Below the pieces are notes generated by a model. It was given only the letters and a program-made list of their open reading frames with translations. It searched no databases and had not been told where the DNA came from. From JBBRCE01 sp038205115 (lineage in GTDB: Bacteria > Planctomycetota > Planctomycetia > Pirellulales > JBBRCE01), in contig JBBRCE010000017.1 of NCBI GenBank assembly GCA_038205115.1, positions 28,741 through 92,740 on the forward strand: 64,000 nucleotides of DNA, written 5' to 3'. A program made the translations under genes and the position numbers. Shown here one piece after another: positions 45,030 to 53,800 of the stretch; positions within the stretch are counted from its first letter, which is position 1; each line of letters begins with the position of its first letter.

Positions 45030-46874
45030 CGTTCTAAAATCCTGGCTGTCGTATTGGGCGGGATCATCGGCGGGCAACCGGCTATTGTGACGCCCGCCGC
45101 AGTCAGAAACAAGCGGCGCAACAACCGTATGCAGACGCGTCAGGCGGCCGAACGACTCGCTTGCAGCCTGCCGCGGATCGGCAGAGTGACACGCGAAGAG
45201 CACCGCGCCGTAAATGCCAGCGCCCACCAGCATCGGCGCAATGACCAGCATCGCCGGCCATACCGCCGATGAATGTTGCTCCACCATAAGCCCCGCCAGG
45301 CCGCGATGCGTGAGCCATGTCGCCAAGCTCAGGCACGCAGCGGCGAGCACGGCGCAGCACGTTGTTTTTTGTAGTTCAGGCACATCGAGCGCAGCATGAC
45401 GCCTGGCGAACAACACAACCAGGACGATGGTTTGCACGCTGGCCGAAATGGCCGTGGCCGCTGCCAGGCCGACTTCGCCCAGCGGCCAGACCAACGCCAT
45501 GTCGAGCGTAACGTTGATCAGTAAGGCCAGCACGCCCGTGCGAATGGGCAATCGTCGATCACCCACCGCATAAAAGCCCCTAATCAGCACTGGCAGCAGG
45601 CAGTAGGCCCAGACGCCGGCCGCGTAAGTGGCAATCACGTTGGCTGTGCGAAGACTGTCGTCTCGCGTGAAATTGCCGTGTTCGAACAGCAGCCGCGCGA
45701 TCGGCTGCGATAGGATCATCAGGCCAACGCCAGCCGGCAACGCCAGCAGCAGCGTAAACTTCAAGCTGCGTGTCAGTTCTTGGCCCAAGGCTCGGCGATC
45801 GTTGCCTGCCACGTGCCGCGCCAATCGTGGGAAGACCACGGTCGCGGTGGCGACGCCAATTAGGCCCAGCGGCAATTGGTACATTCGCTCGCCAAAGTAG
45901 AGCGCGGACGTGGCGCCGTTTTGCAACGGATACCGCCAGCCCAGCCATGGCATCGTCGCGCCACGAGTTGGGCTGACAGCCAACCCCCAGGCGAACAGAC
46001 AATCGATGAGCGTATTGAGTTGCGTGATCGCGAGCCCTAGCGTTGTGCCGGCGAATCCGGTCCAGAGTTTTTTTAACGACGCGCCGCCGATGACGAAGCG
46101 GAAGTCCAAGCGTATGCCGGCTCGTCGCAACGCTGGCAACTGCACGCAGATTTGCGCGACTCCGCCCAGCAGAATGCAGACCGCCACGACGTGCGCGCGG
46201 CCAATGGCCGAATCGGAAATCGCCGGCGCCAACCAGCACACGCCCAACAGCCAGCAAGCATTTAGCAAACTGGGCAACAGCGCGGGAATGCGGAAATTGC
46301 CAGTGGCGTTCAACATGGCTGAGAGCTGCGCAGAAAGGCAAATCAGCAGCAAGTAGGGTAGCGTCGTTGCCACCAACTCCAACAACACTTGGCGCTCGAC
46401 CGATCCAGCACTCAGTAGCCAGGACACGCCGCAGATCGCTTCGCCCATGACGACAACAACCAGCAACACGCCGGTTAACTGCCGCAAAAACTGCGACGCG
46501 AAGGCGTGGGCGGCCGGCCGATCACTTTGCAATCGCGAGGTGAACTCCGGCAAAAAGCTGGCCGCCAGCGCACCTTCGCCAAGCAGCCCGCGGAACAAGT
46601 TGGGAATTCGAAACGCCAGCACCAAGGCGTCAAGTACGGTTGAGCCCGACATACCCAGCAGCGACGCCGTCGCTGTATCGCGAAGTAGTCCGAGGATCCG
46701 GCTGACAACGGTGCCGAGCATTGTGACGCCAATGCTGGCAAAGAAGCCGCGTCGAGAATCGGCGGCCGGAGTTGACGTCGCTGGCAAAGGTGGTCCAAAC
46801 CTTCGGCTGGCTGCGTCAACGGACTTCCGCTGTCGACTTCCGGCATAATCCGTTTTTGCAGTAGCGCTGGACAT
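44046..46874 (-). CDS. murJ: MurJ lipid II flippase in one open frame with a DUF1080 domain
   Basis: A single uninterrupted frame of 942 codons. Residues 45-575 are a MurJ/MviN flippase, which moves lipid II across the inner membrane for peptidoglycan synthesis: 14 or so membrane helices, with the starting motif MLGTVVSRILGLLRDT and the GEGALAASFLPEF motif. A 40-residue hydrophilic stretch follows. From residue 616 there is a new Met with its own signal peptide (MKTLFSFAIALGCAGSL) and a DUF1080 (3-keto-disaccharide hydrolase-like) domain to the end, with RGNSGVYVHGRYEVQVLD. It may be a true fusion, two genes whose stop was lost, or the effect of a small indel. ATG 46874 is preferred to the TTG just before it. 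Confidence 0.8.
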   Translation of the reverse strand: MSSATAKTDYAGSRQRKSVDAASRRFGPPLPATSTPAADSRRGFFASIGVTMLGTVVSRILGLLRDTATASLLGMSGSTVLDALVLAFRIPNLFRGLLGEGALAASFLPEFTSRLQSDRPAAHAFASQFLRQLTGVLLVVVVMGEAICGVSWLLSAGSVERQVLLELVATTLPYLLLICLSAQLSAMLNATGNFRIPALLPSLLNACWLLGVCWLAPAISDSAIGRAHVVAVCILLGGVAQICVQLPALRRAGIRLDFRFVIGGASLKKLWTGFAGTTLGLAITQLNTLIDCLFAWGLAVSPTRGATMPWLGWRYPLQNGATSALYFGERMYQLPLGLIGVATATVVFPRLARHVAGNDRRALGQELTRSLKFTLLLALPAGVGLMILSQPIARLLFEHGNFTRDDSLRTANVIATYAAGVWAYCLLPVLIRGFYAVGDRRLPIRTGVLALLINVTLDMALVWPLGEVGLAAATAISASVQTIVLVVLFARRHAALDVPELQKTTCCAVLAAACLSLATWLTHRGLAGLMVEQHSSAVWPAMLVIAPMLVGAGIYGAVLFACHSADPRQAASESFGRLTRLHTVVAPLVSDCGGRHNSRLPADDPAQYDSQDFRTMKTLFSFAIALGCAGSLPQALFAAEHGKAITDVARAGPDYAIQGEYASDKSAAAAYGVQVVARGEGKFEAAVLEGGLPGAGFQRSNARSVVKGTTANGATKFSSDKWSLVIDGDKLILKSAIDDKSMELKKVNRVSPTLGAKPPAGAVVLFDGSNADRWKNGQLTEDKLLMSGPTSKDQFKDFTLHLEFRCPFMPESNGQARGNSGVYVHGRYEVQVLDSFGLEGKEDDCGGIYKAATAKVNMSFPPLVWQTYDIDMTAPRFEGSDRKAKAKLTVKHNGVIIHDAVELPGPTPGGVSGGEDTQQDPLFLQNHGNPVVFRNIWVVEKK

Positions 46875-47128
46875 CAATCCAATTAACTTTCCGCCCCGAA
46901 CTCTGCAAACGGCCGTGCGTTGGAATTGGTAACGTTTTGGCCGAGAAAAACAGCATTCGCCGCGAGGCTGAAAAATCGTCCCTCAACGGTCGATACTCAT
47001 AACGTTTCGCTCACGCGCCGCCAAGACAGACTGGGCAATCTGTTCCAACTCGGGACGATTGCATAAACTGTTGTAGGCGCCCCGATCGCGATTTTGCCCA
47101 TCTCATTACTGAATCCCAGGCGAAAGCT

Positions 47129-47392
47129 ATGGCCGATTATTCCAAGTATCAGCAAAAGATCATCAAGAACTATTACAACAATCAGGACACCCTGCTGTTG
47201 CAGAAACTGGGCGAACACGTCACCGAACTCTACTTGGCCGAAGGCAAATCTCGGGTAAAGCGCTGGGAACTCGTCGTGAAAACGCTGGCCAAACTCAAAG
47301 TGCCGGCCACGCGCGTGGCGCACATTCAGAAGAAGGACGATCCGGCGCTCGTCGCCCAGGTGCTGCAAGAATTGCTCGCCAAAGCTGGTTGA
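47129..47392 (+). CDS. Small conserved-looking cytoplasmic protein, 87 aa
   Basis: I do not recognise the family with certainty. The protein is soluble, rich in Lys and Leu, with predicted helices: MADYSKYQQKIIKNYYNN, a central LGEHVTELYLAEGKSR helix and a C-terminal LVAQVLQELLAKAG helix. There is no signal peptide, membrane segment or Cys. The residue composition (balanced charge, few Arg) differs from shadow frames and supports a real gene. AGGCGA lies just upstream of ATG 47129. It stands alone between the divergent murJ gene and a convergent DUF1080 gene. Confidence 0.7.
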   Translation: MADYSKYQQKIIKNYYNNQDTLLLQKLGEHVTELYLAEGKSRVKRWELVVKTLAKLKVPATRVAHIQKKDDPALVAQVLQELLAKAG

Positions 47393-47518
47393 GCCGACGT
47401 CGCTTCAGCACATGCTGTGAGTCAACGCGCAGGACGATTTGGCACCGTCCTTAGCGTTCATGATTCGCGATCGTCGTCGTCGGCTGGCGCGCAGCGGCGT
47501 TGACCACGGCGTACGCGA

Positions 47519-48148
47519 CTATTTCTTCTCGGTGATTTCCGTAACGCGAATGTTTTTGAAGGCGTGCTGCCCGCCCGCGGTGACTTCGGACTGTATGCCA
47601 ATGTAGCCGTCCGCGGATTTCAAGCCATCAGCTTTCCAAGCCGGTTTGCCATTGATTTCCAATACGGCGCCGCTGCCGACCACGGTCAGTTTGAATTGGT
47701 TCCAATCGCCCTTTTTGATTAAACCGAGTTTCTTCGCATTGGGCACGCCCAGCAAATCGCCCTCGTCGTCTTCTTTGAGATTCATTTGATAACGGCTCGG
47801 CCAGTGCTTACCGGCGGCGGGCAATTCGCAGCGGATGTAAACGCCGGAGTCGTATTTTTCTGGCTTGAGCGATTTCCAGTCCAACTCCAAAACGAAGTCG
47901 CGGTAGCGATGATCCACATACAAAAAGCCCTCGCCCTTTTTCAGCACGAGCGCACCGTCTTCCACGGCGACGTCGCACTCGGTGATCTTCCAGCCGTCGA
48001 GATTCTTGCCGTTGAAGAGTTCGACAGCGGCCGGCGATTTTTCCGACGTTTTGTCGTCGGCTTTTTTGTCGTCGCCGCGCAGTGTCGGTGAAAAGACGCT
48101 CAGATAACAGCACACCATCGCCAGACCGGTGATTGAATTGATTTTCAT
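47519..48148 (-). CDS. Secreted DUF1080 protein (3-keto-disaccharide hydrolase-like)
   Basis: A 209-residue exported protein with a signal peptide (about 1-25) and one DUF1080 domain: LFNGKNLDGWK at the start, DSGVYIRCELP in the middle, and QHAFKNIRVTEI at the end. The fold is a concanavalin-like beta sandwich; the family is abundant in planctomycetes and is linked to carbohydrate breakdown. It lies 40 bases downstream of the zinc-ribbon membrane gene on the same strand, so it may share a transcript with it. It is shorter than, and distinct from, the DUF1080 part of the MurJ frame. Confidence 0.85.
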   Translation of the reverse strand: MKINSITGLAMVCCYLSVFSPTLRGDDKKADDKTSEKSPAAVELFNGKNLDGWKITECDVAVEDGALVLKKGEGFLYVDHRYRDFVLELDWKSLKPEKYDSGVYIRCELPAAGKHWPSRYQMNLKEDDEGDLLGVPNAKKLGLIKKGDWNQFKLTVVGSGAVLEINGKPAWKADGLKSADGYIGIQSEVTAGGQHAFKNIRVTEITEKK

Positions 48149-48188
48149 GTTGGTTCCAGAACGTTTGATCCGTTGTTAGGCAATGCAA

Positions 48189-48989
48189 CTATCGCGGTGC
48201 GACGGGCGCGGGAGCCGGTGTTGTTGGCGGTCCGAGCGGCTTCAATGCGTCGGCGTCAATGCTCTCCAGTGGCTGGCGCTTGCCCGGCGGCATCGGACCG
48301 GTTGGAGCTGGGACCGTATCGTTTTTGGACTGCGTGCGGAGTTCGATACCGATCGTCAGTGCCAACACGATGGTCACGAGGAGGTAAAAGCTGAAGTGCA
48401 ATGCGCTGGAGCCAAACTCCAACTCTAGTAAGCCCAGTGCAATCACCCCACCGACGGCGATGAACGGCACGGATATGTACAGCGGAATCAAATCGGTCTT
48501 CCATTCGGCCGGAATCCAGGCATAAACGGCCCACAACGCGGAGTACAGCAGCCCGCAAAGTGTCGCCCGTACGAGGAGTTCGGACAGTCGGAACGGAGCG
48601 GTTTCATCGTTGCGTAAAAATGTGTAGCCAGCGTACGCCAACAGCGGCGACAGTATTGCCAGCCCGACGCCTTTGATAAGTAATGAATCTTTTATCGTCG
48701 TTCGCAAGATGAAGGCCATCACCAGCAGGCCAACCGCGCCGGCAATCACCCCGATCATGATCGGAATCGAAATCTGCGTATCGGTGCGGGCAATCGGCTT
48801 CAGAACCGAACGGCCCTTGGAATCCTTGGCGCCTTCTTCCGTGGCGCGCTCGTGGACTTTGATCTCTTCCGACGCTTTGGGAATCTTAATCTTGACTTTG
48901 CATTTGGGGCACGGGCCTTCTTTACCTCCGTACTTTTCGTTGACGGAAAATCGGGCATGGCACCCGGGGCAAATCACATTGATGGGCAT
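48189..48989 (-). CDS. Unknown zinc-ribbon membrane protein
   Basis: Function not recognised. The 266-residue protein starts with an MJ0042-type zinc ribbon (Cys7, Cys10, Cys27, Cys30), then a charged linker and about six hydrophobic segments (about 80-225), ending in a Pro-rich tail. It should be an inner-membrane protein with a cytoplasmic ribbon. The frame extends to 49103, but ATG 48989 puts the ribbon at the very start, as in the similar gene at 23597. It is followed by the DUF1080 gene after 40 bases. Confidence 0.65.
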   Translation of the reverse strand: MPINVICPGCHARFSVNEKYGGKEGPCPKCKVKIKIPKASEEIKVHERATEEGAKDSKGRSVLKPIARTDTQISIPIMIGVIAGAVGLLVMAFILRTTIKDSLLIKGVGLAILSPLLAYAGYTFLRNDETAPFRLSELLVRATLCGLLYSALWAVYAWIPAEWKTDLIPLYISVPFIAVGGVIALGLLELEFGSSALHFSFYLLVTIVLALTIGIELRTQSKNDTVPAPTGPMPPGKRQPLESIDADALKPLGPPTTPAPAPVAPR

Positions 48990-49198
48990 GAACGAATCCG
49001 AAAAGCTAAATCCCGGCCGCGAAGCAATACGTACAGGTGTAGTTTCCGTTGAGCCCTGCGGCAAGTCAATGATTTTGCCCTGTCTGTGGCGGTCCGATCG
49101 CAAAAAGTTTCTTCCGCACGGCGAATAACCAGAACCCGCGCAGCCACAACGGCCAGGCGTGGCTCGAATGCGACCGATCGATGCGCATTTTGCAACGC

Positions 49199-50476
49199 CT
49201 ACCGGAGTTTGACGCGGGCGGCAATTTGCGAGTCGCTGCTGGCCAGTTCGCGCACCCAGGCGAGCATCTCCGGATCTTCGCTGGTGGCCATGACCGTGGC
49301 CGCGGCCAAGCGAACTTCGAGGCTCTCATCGCGCGACAGCCACATCAGCCAAGGCTTGGCGTCAACGCCCGGCAGCGACGGCAGAAAATTGGCCAACTCT
49401 TTGCGTCGTTGAATATTCGCATCCGCCAACCGTCGAGCAAGCGCTAAATCAACCGGCGTGAAACCGCGCCGCATCAGTTCGGCCTGAATCTGCGAACATT
49501 GGCCATCGTCGGCCGAGTTGAGCATGCCAATAACATCCCTTACCGGCAATTTACCAATGTCGGCCGGCACAGCAAGTTTGGTCACCAACTCCACCGAAGC
49601 CGAGGCGTTCAATTCCGGAACCGAGGCCGCCTTGCTGGCCAACCCACTTGCCAATTCACGGTTTGACGGCGCGGCAATTGGCTGCGCGTCGCGCGAGTCC
49701 GGCAATCGCTGCGGCGCGCCCAAAATCGCAAATGCTTGTTCGCCGCCGCGCGATTCGCCATTCGTGCCGGCCGACTGATTCAACGCGTTTTTGCGCATGT
49801 TCATGGGTGTTACGTCGTTCTGGACGCTGGCGACTTCGATCGGCAAACCACCGCCTGGCAGGCGAGCCACGCGATCCAGTCGCAACGGCTCCGCGGCCGT
49901 GGTTGTAAACACTGCGTAGGTTGACGACTGCTGCCGAGTCGACGACTCGTTGGCCGTGCGATCTGTCGCGCCGTTGGTCGGCGACGCTTTGAGCAGGCGC
50001 TGGCAATCGGCCAGCAAGGCCGACCGCTCGCTTGTCGCGCGCTGCGCCGGCATCGCCAGAATCTTTGCCGCAAGCTCGGCGCCAAAATTTCGCAACCGCT
50101 GCGGAGCATGATCGATACCCTTCGCCAGCGCATGCGCCAAGTTGGCCAGTCGTTCCGACGCCGCATCGGCCGGCAGTGTTTCCCAACGCTGCAACTCAGC
50201 CAGCAACTGCAACCGCGCTTGCTGCGAAAGCAGCTCGTTTTTATCCGCCAACAATTCAATGGCTGCCGGCATGCCGGGCTCGCCAAGTTGCAGCAATTTG
50301 GCCAGGTACTCCGACCGTTGCTGGTCACTGCCCGCTTGATGCAACTTCTGCTGGTAGAAGTTTGCTAGTAGCGTAGGCTGCCAACTTCGCCAGACGATGG
50401 CCGACACGACAACCACGCCGCCGGCTGATAACAGCAACGCGATCCAGCGGTTTCGGCTAATCTGCAGCTTTGCCAT
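49199..50476 (-). CDS. Membrane-anchored helical-repeat (HEAT-like) protein
   Basis: A 425-residue protein with an N-terminal membrane anchor (about 10-30) and a mostly helical exterior. Residues 40-110 (LGEPGMPAAIELLADKNELL) and the C-terminal 100 residues (SLEVRLAAATVMATSEDPEML) look like HEAT repeats; the middle is a disordered Ser/Asn/Ala-rich region. HEAT repeats usually bind proteins; the partner is unknown. The frame extends to 50527, but ATG 50476 (MAKLQISRNRW) gives a normal anchor and has AAGG upstream. It is divergent from the gene at 50698. Confidence 0.6.
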   Translation of the reverse strand: MAKLQISRNRWIALLLSAGGVVVVSAIVWRSWQPTLLANFYQQKLHQAGSDQQRSEYLAKLLQLGEPGMPAAIELLADKNELLSQQARLQLLAELQRWETLPADAASERLANLAHALAKGIDHAPQRLRNFGAELAAKILAMPAQRATSERSALLADCQRLLKASPTNGATDRTANESSTRQQSSTYAVFTTTAAEPLRLDRVARLPGGGLPIEVASVQNDVTPMNMRKNALNQSAGTNGESRGGEQAFAILGAPQRLPDSRDAQPIAAPSNRELASGLASKAASVPELNASASVELVTKLAVPADIGKLPVRDVIGMLNSADDGQCSQIQAELMRRGFTPVDLALARRLADANIQRRKELANFLPSLPGVDAKPWLMWLSRDESLEVRLAAATVMATSEDPEMLAWVRELASSDSQIAARVKLR

Positions 50477-50697
50477 ATCGCCAACCTTACGCGAATTCCA
50501 TTCTCCGAGACATTGCGGGCCGCACATTGTTGCGATTCACGCCCGCCGTAACAAGATCAGTCGCCAAGGGTTGCAAACACCAGCCACAAACCGCCGGCCA
50601 CCTGCGGAATTCGCTCGTTTCCCTGACCGTCGTCAGCCGAATAACCCTTAAGACCGTTATCGCCGGAATATCCGGCAATTGTTCCAAGGGGGGAACT

Positions 50698-51630
50698 ATG
50701 GCGATGGACCAACGGGCAATTTGCGTCTCGAATGGCGCACTTGCTAGCTTCAGGCGAAGCCGCGCGCTCAGCCCCGGCATCGTGACGATATTGCTGCTGG
50801 CCTGCGTGCTTCTGCCGCGACAGCCGCAATTGCAGGCTGCCGAACCTGCCAAAGCAACCAACAGCAAAGCGGCCCACGACGAGGCGATCCGCGGTATTCC
50901 GTTCGATAAGATCGAGCCCACCACTCGCGCCAAAGTTCAGGCCGTCATCAACGATGCCACCATCTACCGCCGCATGCCCGTGCAGACGGTCGATTGCGAT
51001 CCCGAACTGTTTCTGTATTTGATTCAGCATCCGGAAGTCGTGGTCAACATGTGGGAAAATATGGGCGTCAGTAAGATGACCATGACGCCCAAGGCGCCTG
51101 GCGTTTACCACTGTGCCGACGGCGAAGGCACACAAGGCGAACTGACTTACGTTTATAAAAATCACGATACCCAAGTCATTTTTTCCGATGGCACCTACGA
51201 GGGGCCGCTGTTCGGACGAAAATTGCGTGGGCAATGCGTGTTGGTACTCAAAACCGCATACGTTCGCGAAACCAACGGACGCTTCTACATCACCAACCGG
51301 CTCGATGCCTTCTTGCACTTGGACAACATCGGCCTCGACCTGGTGGCCAAGACCGTGCAACCGATGATTGGCAAAGTGGCCGACTACAATTTCACCGAGA
51401 CCTGCGGTTTCGTCAGCAGTTTGTCGCATACGGCCGAAACGAACCCGCGCGGCGTCGAAAAACTGGCACACGCACTCAAACGCGTGGATCGTGATACCAG
51501 CGACAAGTTCGTCAATTTGGTAATGGATGTCCGCGGGCGGCTCGATCCTCAGCCTGAGCCGGAAACCAACCAAGCCGCGAACAACGCCGCTACGCGGACC
51601 AGCAGCACCCCGCGATTACCTCGACAGTAG
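50698..51630 (+). CDS. Unknown exported protein, 310 aa
   Basis: No family recognised. The protein has an N-terminal signal or anchor segment (about 22-45, SPGIVTILLLACVLLPR) and a soluble domain of about 240 residues with DCDPELFLYLIQHPEVVVNMW and a run of beta-strands (GELTYVYKNHDTQVIFSDGTY as an example pair). The tail is Asn/Ala/Pro-rich. The frame opens at 50470, but ATG 50698 is chosen because AAGGGGGG lies six bases upstream. Its well-ordered composition supports a real gene. It borders the gene-poor region that follows. Confidence 0.65.
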   Translation: MAMDQRAICVSNGALASFRRSRALSPGIVTILLLACVLLPRQPQLQAAEPAKATNSKAAHDEAIRGIPFDKIEPTTRAKVQAVINDATIYRRMPVQTVDCDPELFLYLIQHPEVVVNMWENMGVSKMTMTPKAPGVYHCADGEGTQGELTYVYKNHDTQVIFSDGTYEGPLFGRKLRGQCVLVLKTAYVRETNGRFYITNRLDAFLHLDNIGLDLVAKTVQPMIGKVADYNFTETCGFVSSLSHTAETNPRGVEKLAHALKRVDRDTSDKFVNLVMDVRGRLDPQPEPETNQAANNAATRTSSTPRLPRQ

Positions 51631-52922
51631 CCAGCGGCCAACGTGCGTCTCCGTGACATTCGCAACCGCCTGTCCGGCACGCGGCCAAACGTGTTGCGGC
51701 TCTGCCGGAAAAAAACGCCGTGCTCCAGTGTGTGGCACGGATTTCCGCCCGCAACTTCCGCTCAGCACATCGTTTGTGATCTACGACCAACGCAAAAACC
51801 GCTTTGGACAGTTGCGACACGACGTCCACCGACCGTTTTTTTCAGGCCGAAATAAAGCGCACCGCAGGCTCGTCACGGCGACCGGCGCGTTCATTTTTCG
51901 CCCTTTCATCGCGATCGCCCTGGGGCGACGCCGTCAGCACGGTTGCGTGTGCGCTCAACGCACGATGTGACGTACGACGCATGATGTGAGTACAACGCAT
52001 GATGTGAGTACAACGCACGATGTGACGTACAACGCACGATGTGAGTACAACGAAAAAAGTTTTTCGCCGGCGCGTGCGGTGCTCAACTGCAAAGGGCCCG
52101 AGCGTAACGACTTGGCATCGGTTTTGACTCCAAAACACGCCGTGGACAGTGAGGACAACAGCCGCCCAAATCGCACTTTTTCCACTGCCTCGGCGCGGAC
52201 CGCAGGCAAGTCACCCCGAATTGTCATGCTGCGAACTTCCAGCCATCGGCGCAAAACGCTGCGCGCCGAATCGCGCGTTCGCAAATCGGAGTGCGTGAGC
52301 GGTCGCCAGGCTTGCATAGGCGCAGGCGACCGCCGTTCGAATTGTCAAAGAGCTTCAACGGGGATTCGGCTATTTACTGCGGCCACGCGTCGGTTCGATT
52401 TCGATTGGCCAGCGCACCGGCGAACCTACTTTTGTCTAGCAAACCATCCACGCGACATCCCTTGCCACCAGTCTCATGCAAGTGCCGGCGAATTGCCGAC
52501 GGAAAAATCTCATTCGCAGCGTTGATTGCTCAACCACACAAGCACTTTGCCTGACTGCTGCGAACTAAATTTCCTTCGGGTGTTGTGCCTGCCTTTGCAC
52601 GCTGAGTTGTCAGAGCCCTGGGTTGGCCTCAAATCCGTTGTCCCGCGTTGGGCAGAGTTTCCGCCCGCGAGATATATGAACGTTAGTATACCATATCCCC
52701 ACGAAAAGTCAACGGCGGAATCGGCAGAATGGATCGAGTCGGGTTGGCGTCTGTGCGCTGCCAGCTTGACAATCACGCCCAATGCGAATCGCACCCTTAC
52801 CAGGGCCATCGCGCACTTTCCGCGAAATGGGCTAGGGCGGCAAGGCGGTCTGTGTTGGGAATAGTGTCTGCAAAACGAGGTGAGTTCGTCGCTAGTGTGA
52901 CATCCATTCAGGCAGGCATCTC
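51631..52922. other. Gene-poor region, 1292 bases
   Basis: No frame here has credible protein composition or a good start site. The region contains the tandem repeat at 51957-52048 and ends at the decayed ISAs1-type transposase gene. Several short A/T runs occur (for example near 52053). I saw no tRNA or recognisable RNA. It could hold a small RNA or be debris from past insertions. Confidence 0.5.
51957..52048. repeat. Five-unit 18/19-bp tandem repeat
   Basis: Five head-to-tail units of the type AACGCAYGATGTGASGTAC. Unit lengths are 19, 18, 18, 19 and 18 bases; the 19-base form carries an extra C (GACGTAC instead of GAGTAC). A partial sixth unit (AACG) follows. There are no spacers, so it is not a CRISPR array. 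Because unit length is not a multiple of three throughout, it is not a coding repeat. It may be an iteron-like protein-binding array or replication slippage. Confidence 0.85.
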
Positions 52923-53586
52923 ATGGCCGCGGAAATCCCGTTCGATCTCGATAGTATCAAGCGTTCTTTTGCGGAGTTGCCCGATCCGCGCTGCTGCACA
53001 AATCTGTCGACATGAGTGAATCGACATCGTGCTGATCTGCATCTTCGCGGTGTTGGCCAACGCCGATGGCCCGGCGGGAATTGCGATTTGGGCCAAGCTC
53101 AACCAGACGTGGCTGAAGCAGCATCTCACACTGGAAAATGGCATTCCCTCACGAGACACATTTCGGCGTTTTCTGATACTGGTTCGGCCGGCCGCTTTTC
53201 GGCGGTGCTTTGCCACCTGGCTGGAATCGCTGCTGGGCGACACGAAAATCAAACTGCTGAGCATCGACGGAAAAACCCTGCGTCGCTCGCACGACAAAAA
53301 GCACAATCTTGGTCCGCTGAATTGAGTGAGTGTGTGGGCCAGCGAGCAGCGACTCACACTCGGCCAGATCGCCACATCGGAGAAGTCCAACGAGATCACG
53401 GCGATCCCGCAAGTGCTGGAAATCGTAGCTGTTCGCGGCGCTATCGTGACCAACCACGCGATGGGTTGCCAACGCGCGATCGCCAAACAGATCGTCGATC
53501 AAGGCGGCGACTACCGGCAGCTCTTGCACAGGCGTCGCAACGCCGTCGACAAGTTTCGCGATCGAATGACGGGGCTTCCCCGCTGA
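52923..53586 (+). pseudogene. Decayed ISAs1-family transposase
   Basis: Three pieces of one transposase. The N-terminal part (52923-53015) reads IKRSFAELPDPR and stops. The middle (from about 53017, another frame) carries NGIPSRDTFRRF and the first catalytic Asp in LSIDGKTLRRS, then meets TGA at 53323-53325. The third part continues in the same frame with WASEQRLTLGQIA and EKSNEITAIP to 53586. Thus there is one frameshift and one nonsense codon. The second catalytic Asp has become His in IVTNHAMGCQ, and the C-terminal part with the catalytic Glu is missing. The element can no longer move by itself. Confidence 0.88.
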
Positions 53587-53725
53587 GCCACACACTTTAG
53601 TGTGAAGACGCCTGGCTTTTTTTCCACTTTGTTTTGCATCACTCTGATTATCGTGTTAGTGGCAGGTGTAAATTCTCAACGACATTTCCCGCATGCGTGC
53701 CGCAAACTGTCCTCAACCAACGAAA

Positions 53726-53755
53726 ATGGGCGGCCCGTTTTCACAAGCCGCCCAT
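53726..53755 (-). terminator. Intrinsic terminator of the metalloprotease gene
   Basis: A nine-bp stem (ATGGGCGGC at 53726-53734, complement at 53747-53755) with a 12-base loop, read on the minus strand and followed by TTTTCG. It lies 46 bases after the metalloprotease stop. Confidence 0.7.
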
Positions 53756-53800
53756 CGTCGTTCGATCGAATGAATTCAGCCTGCGCTGCCAACCGCCAAA

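Noticed and set aside
46878..47128. Spacer checked for a tRNA or riboswitch
   Set aside because: No cloverleaf, T-loop sequence or conserved riboswitch core could be seen by eye.
51957..52048. Short direct repeats considered as a CRISPR array
   Set aside because: The units are contiguous without spacers, far shorter than CRISPR units, and no cas gene is in the window.
51986..52525. A 179-codon plus-strand frame across the tandem repeat
   Set aside because: It begins inside the repeat, has no ribosome-binding site, and its product is compositionally random after the repeat.
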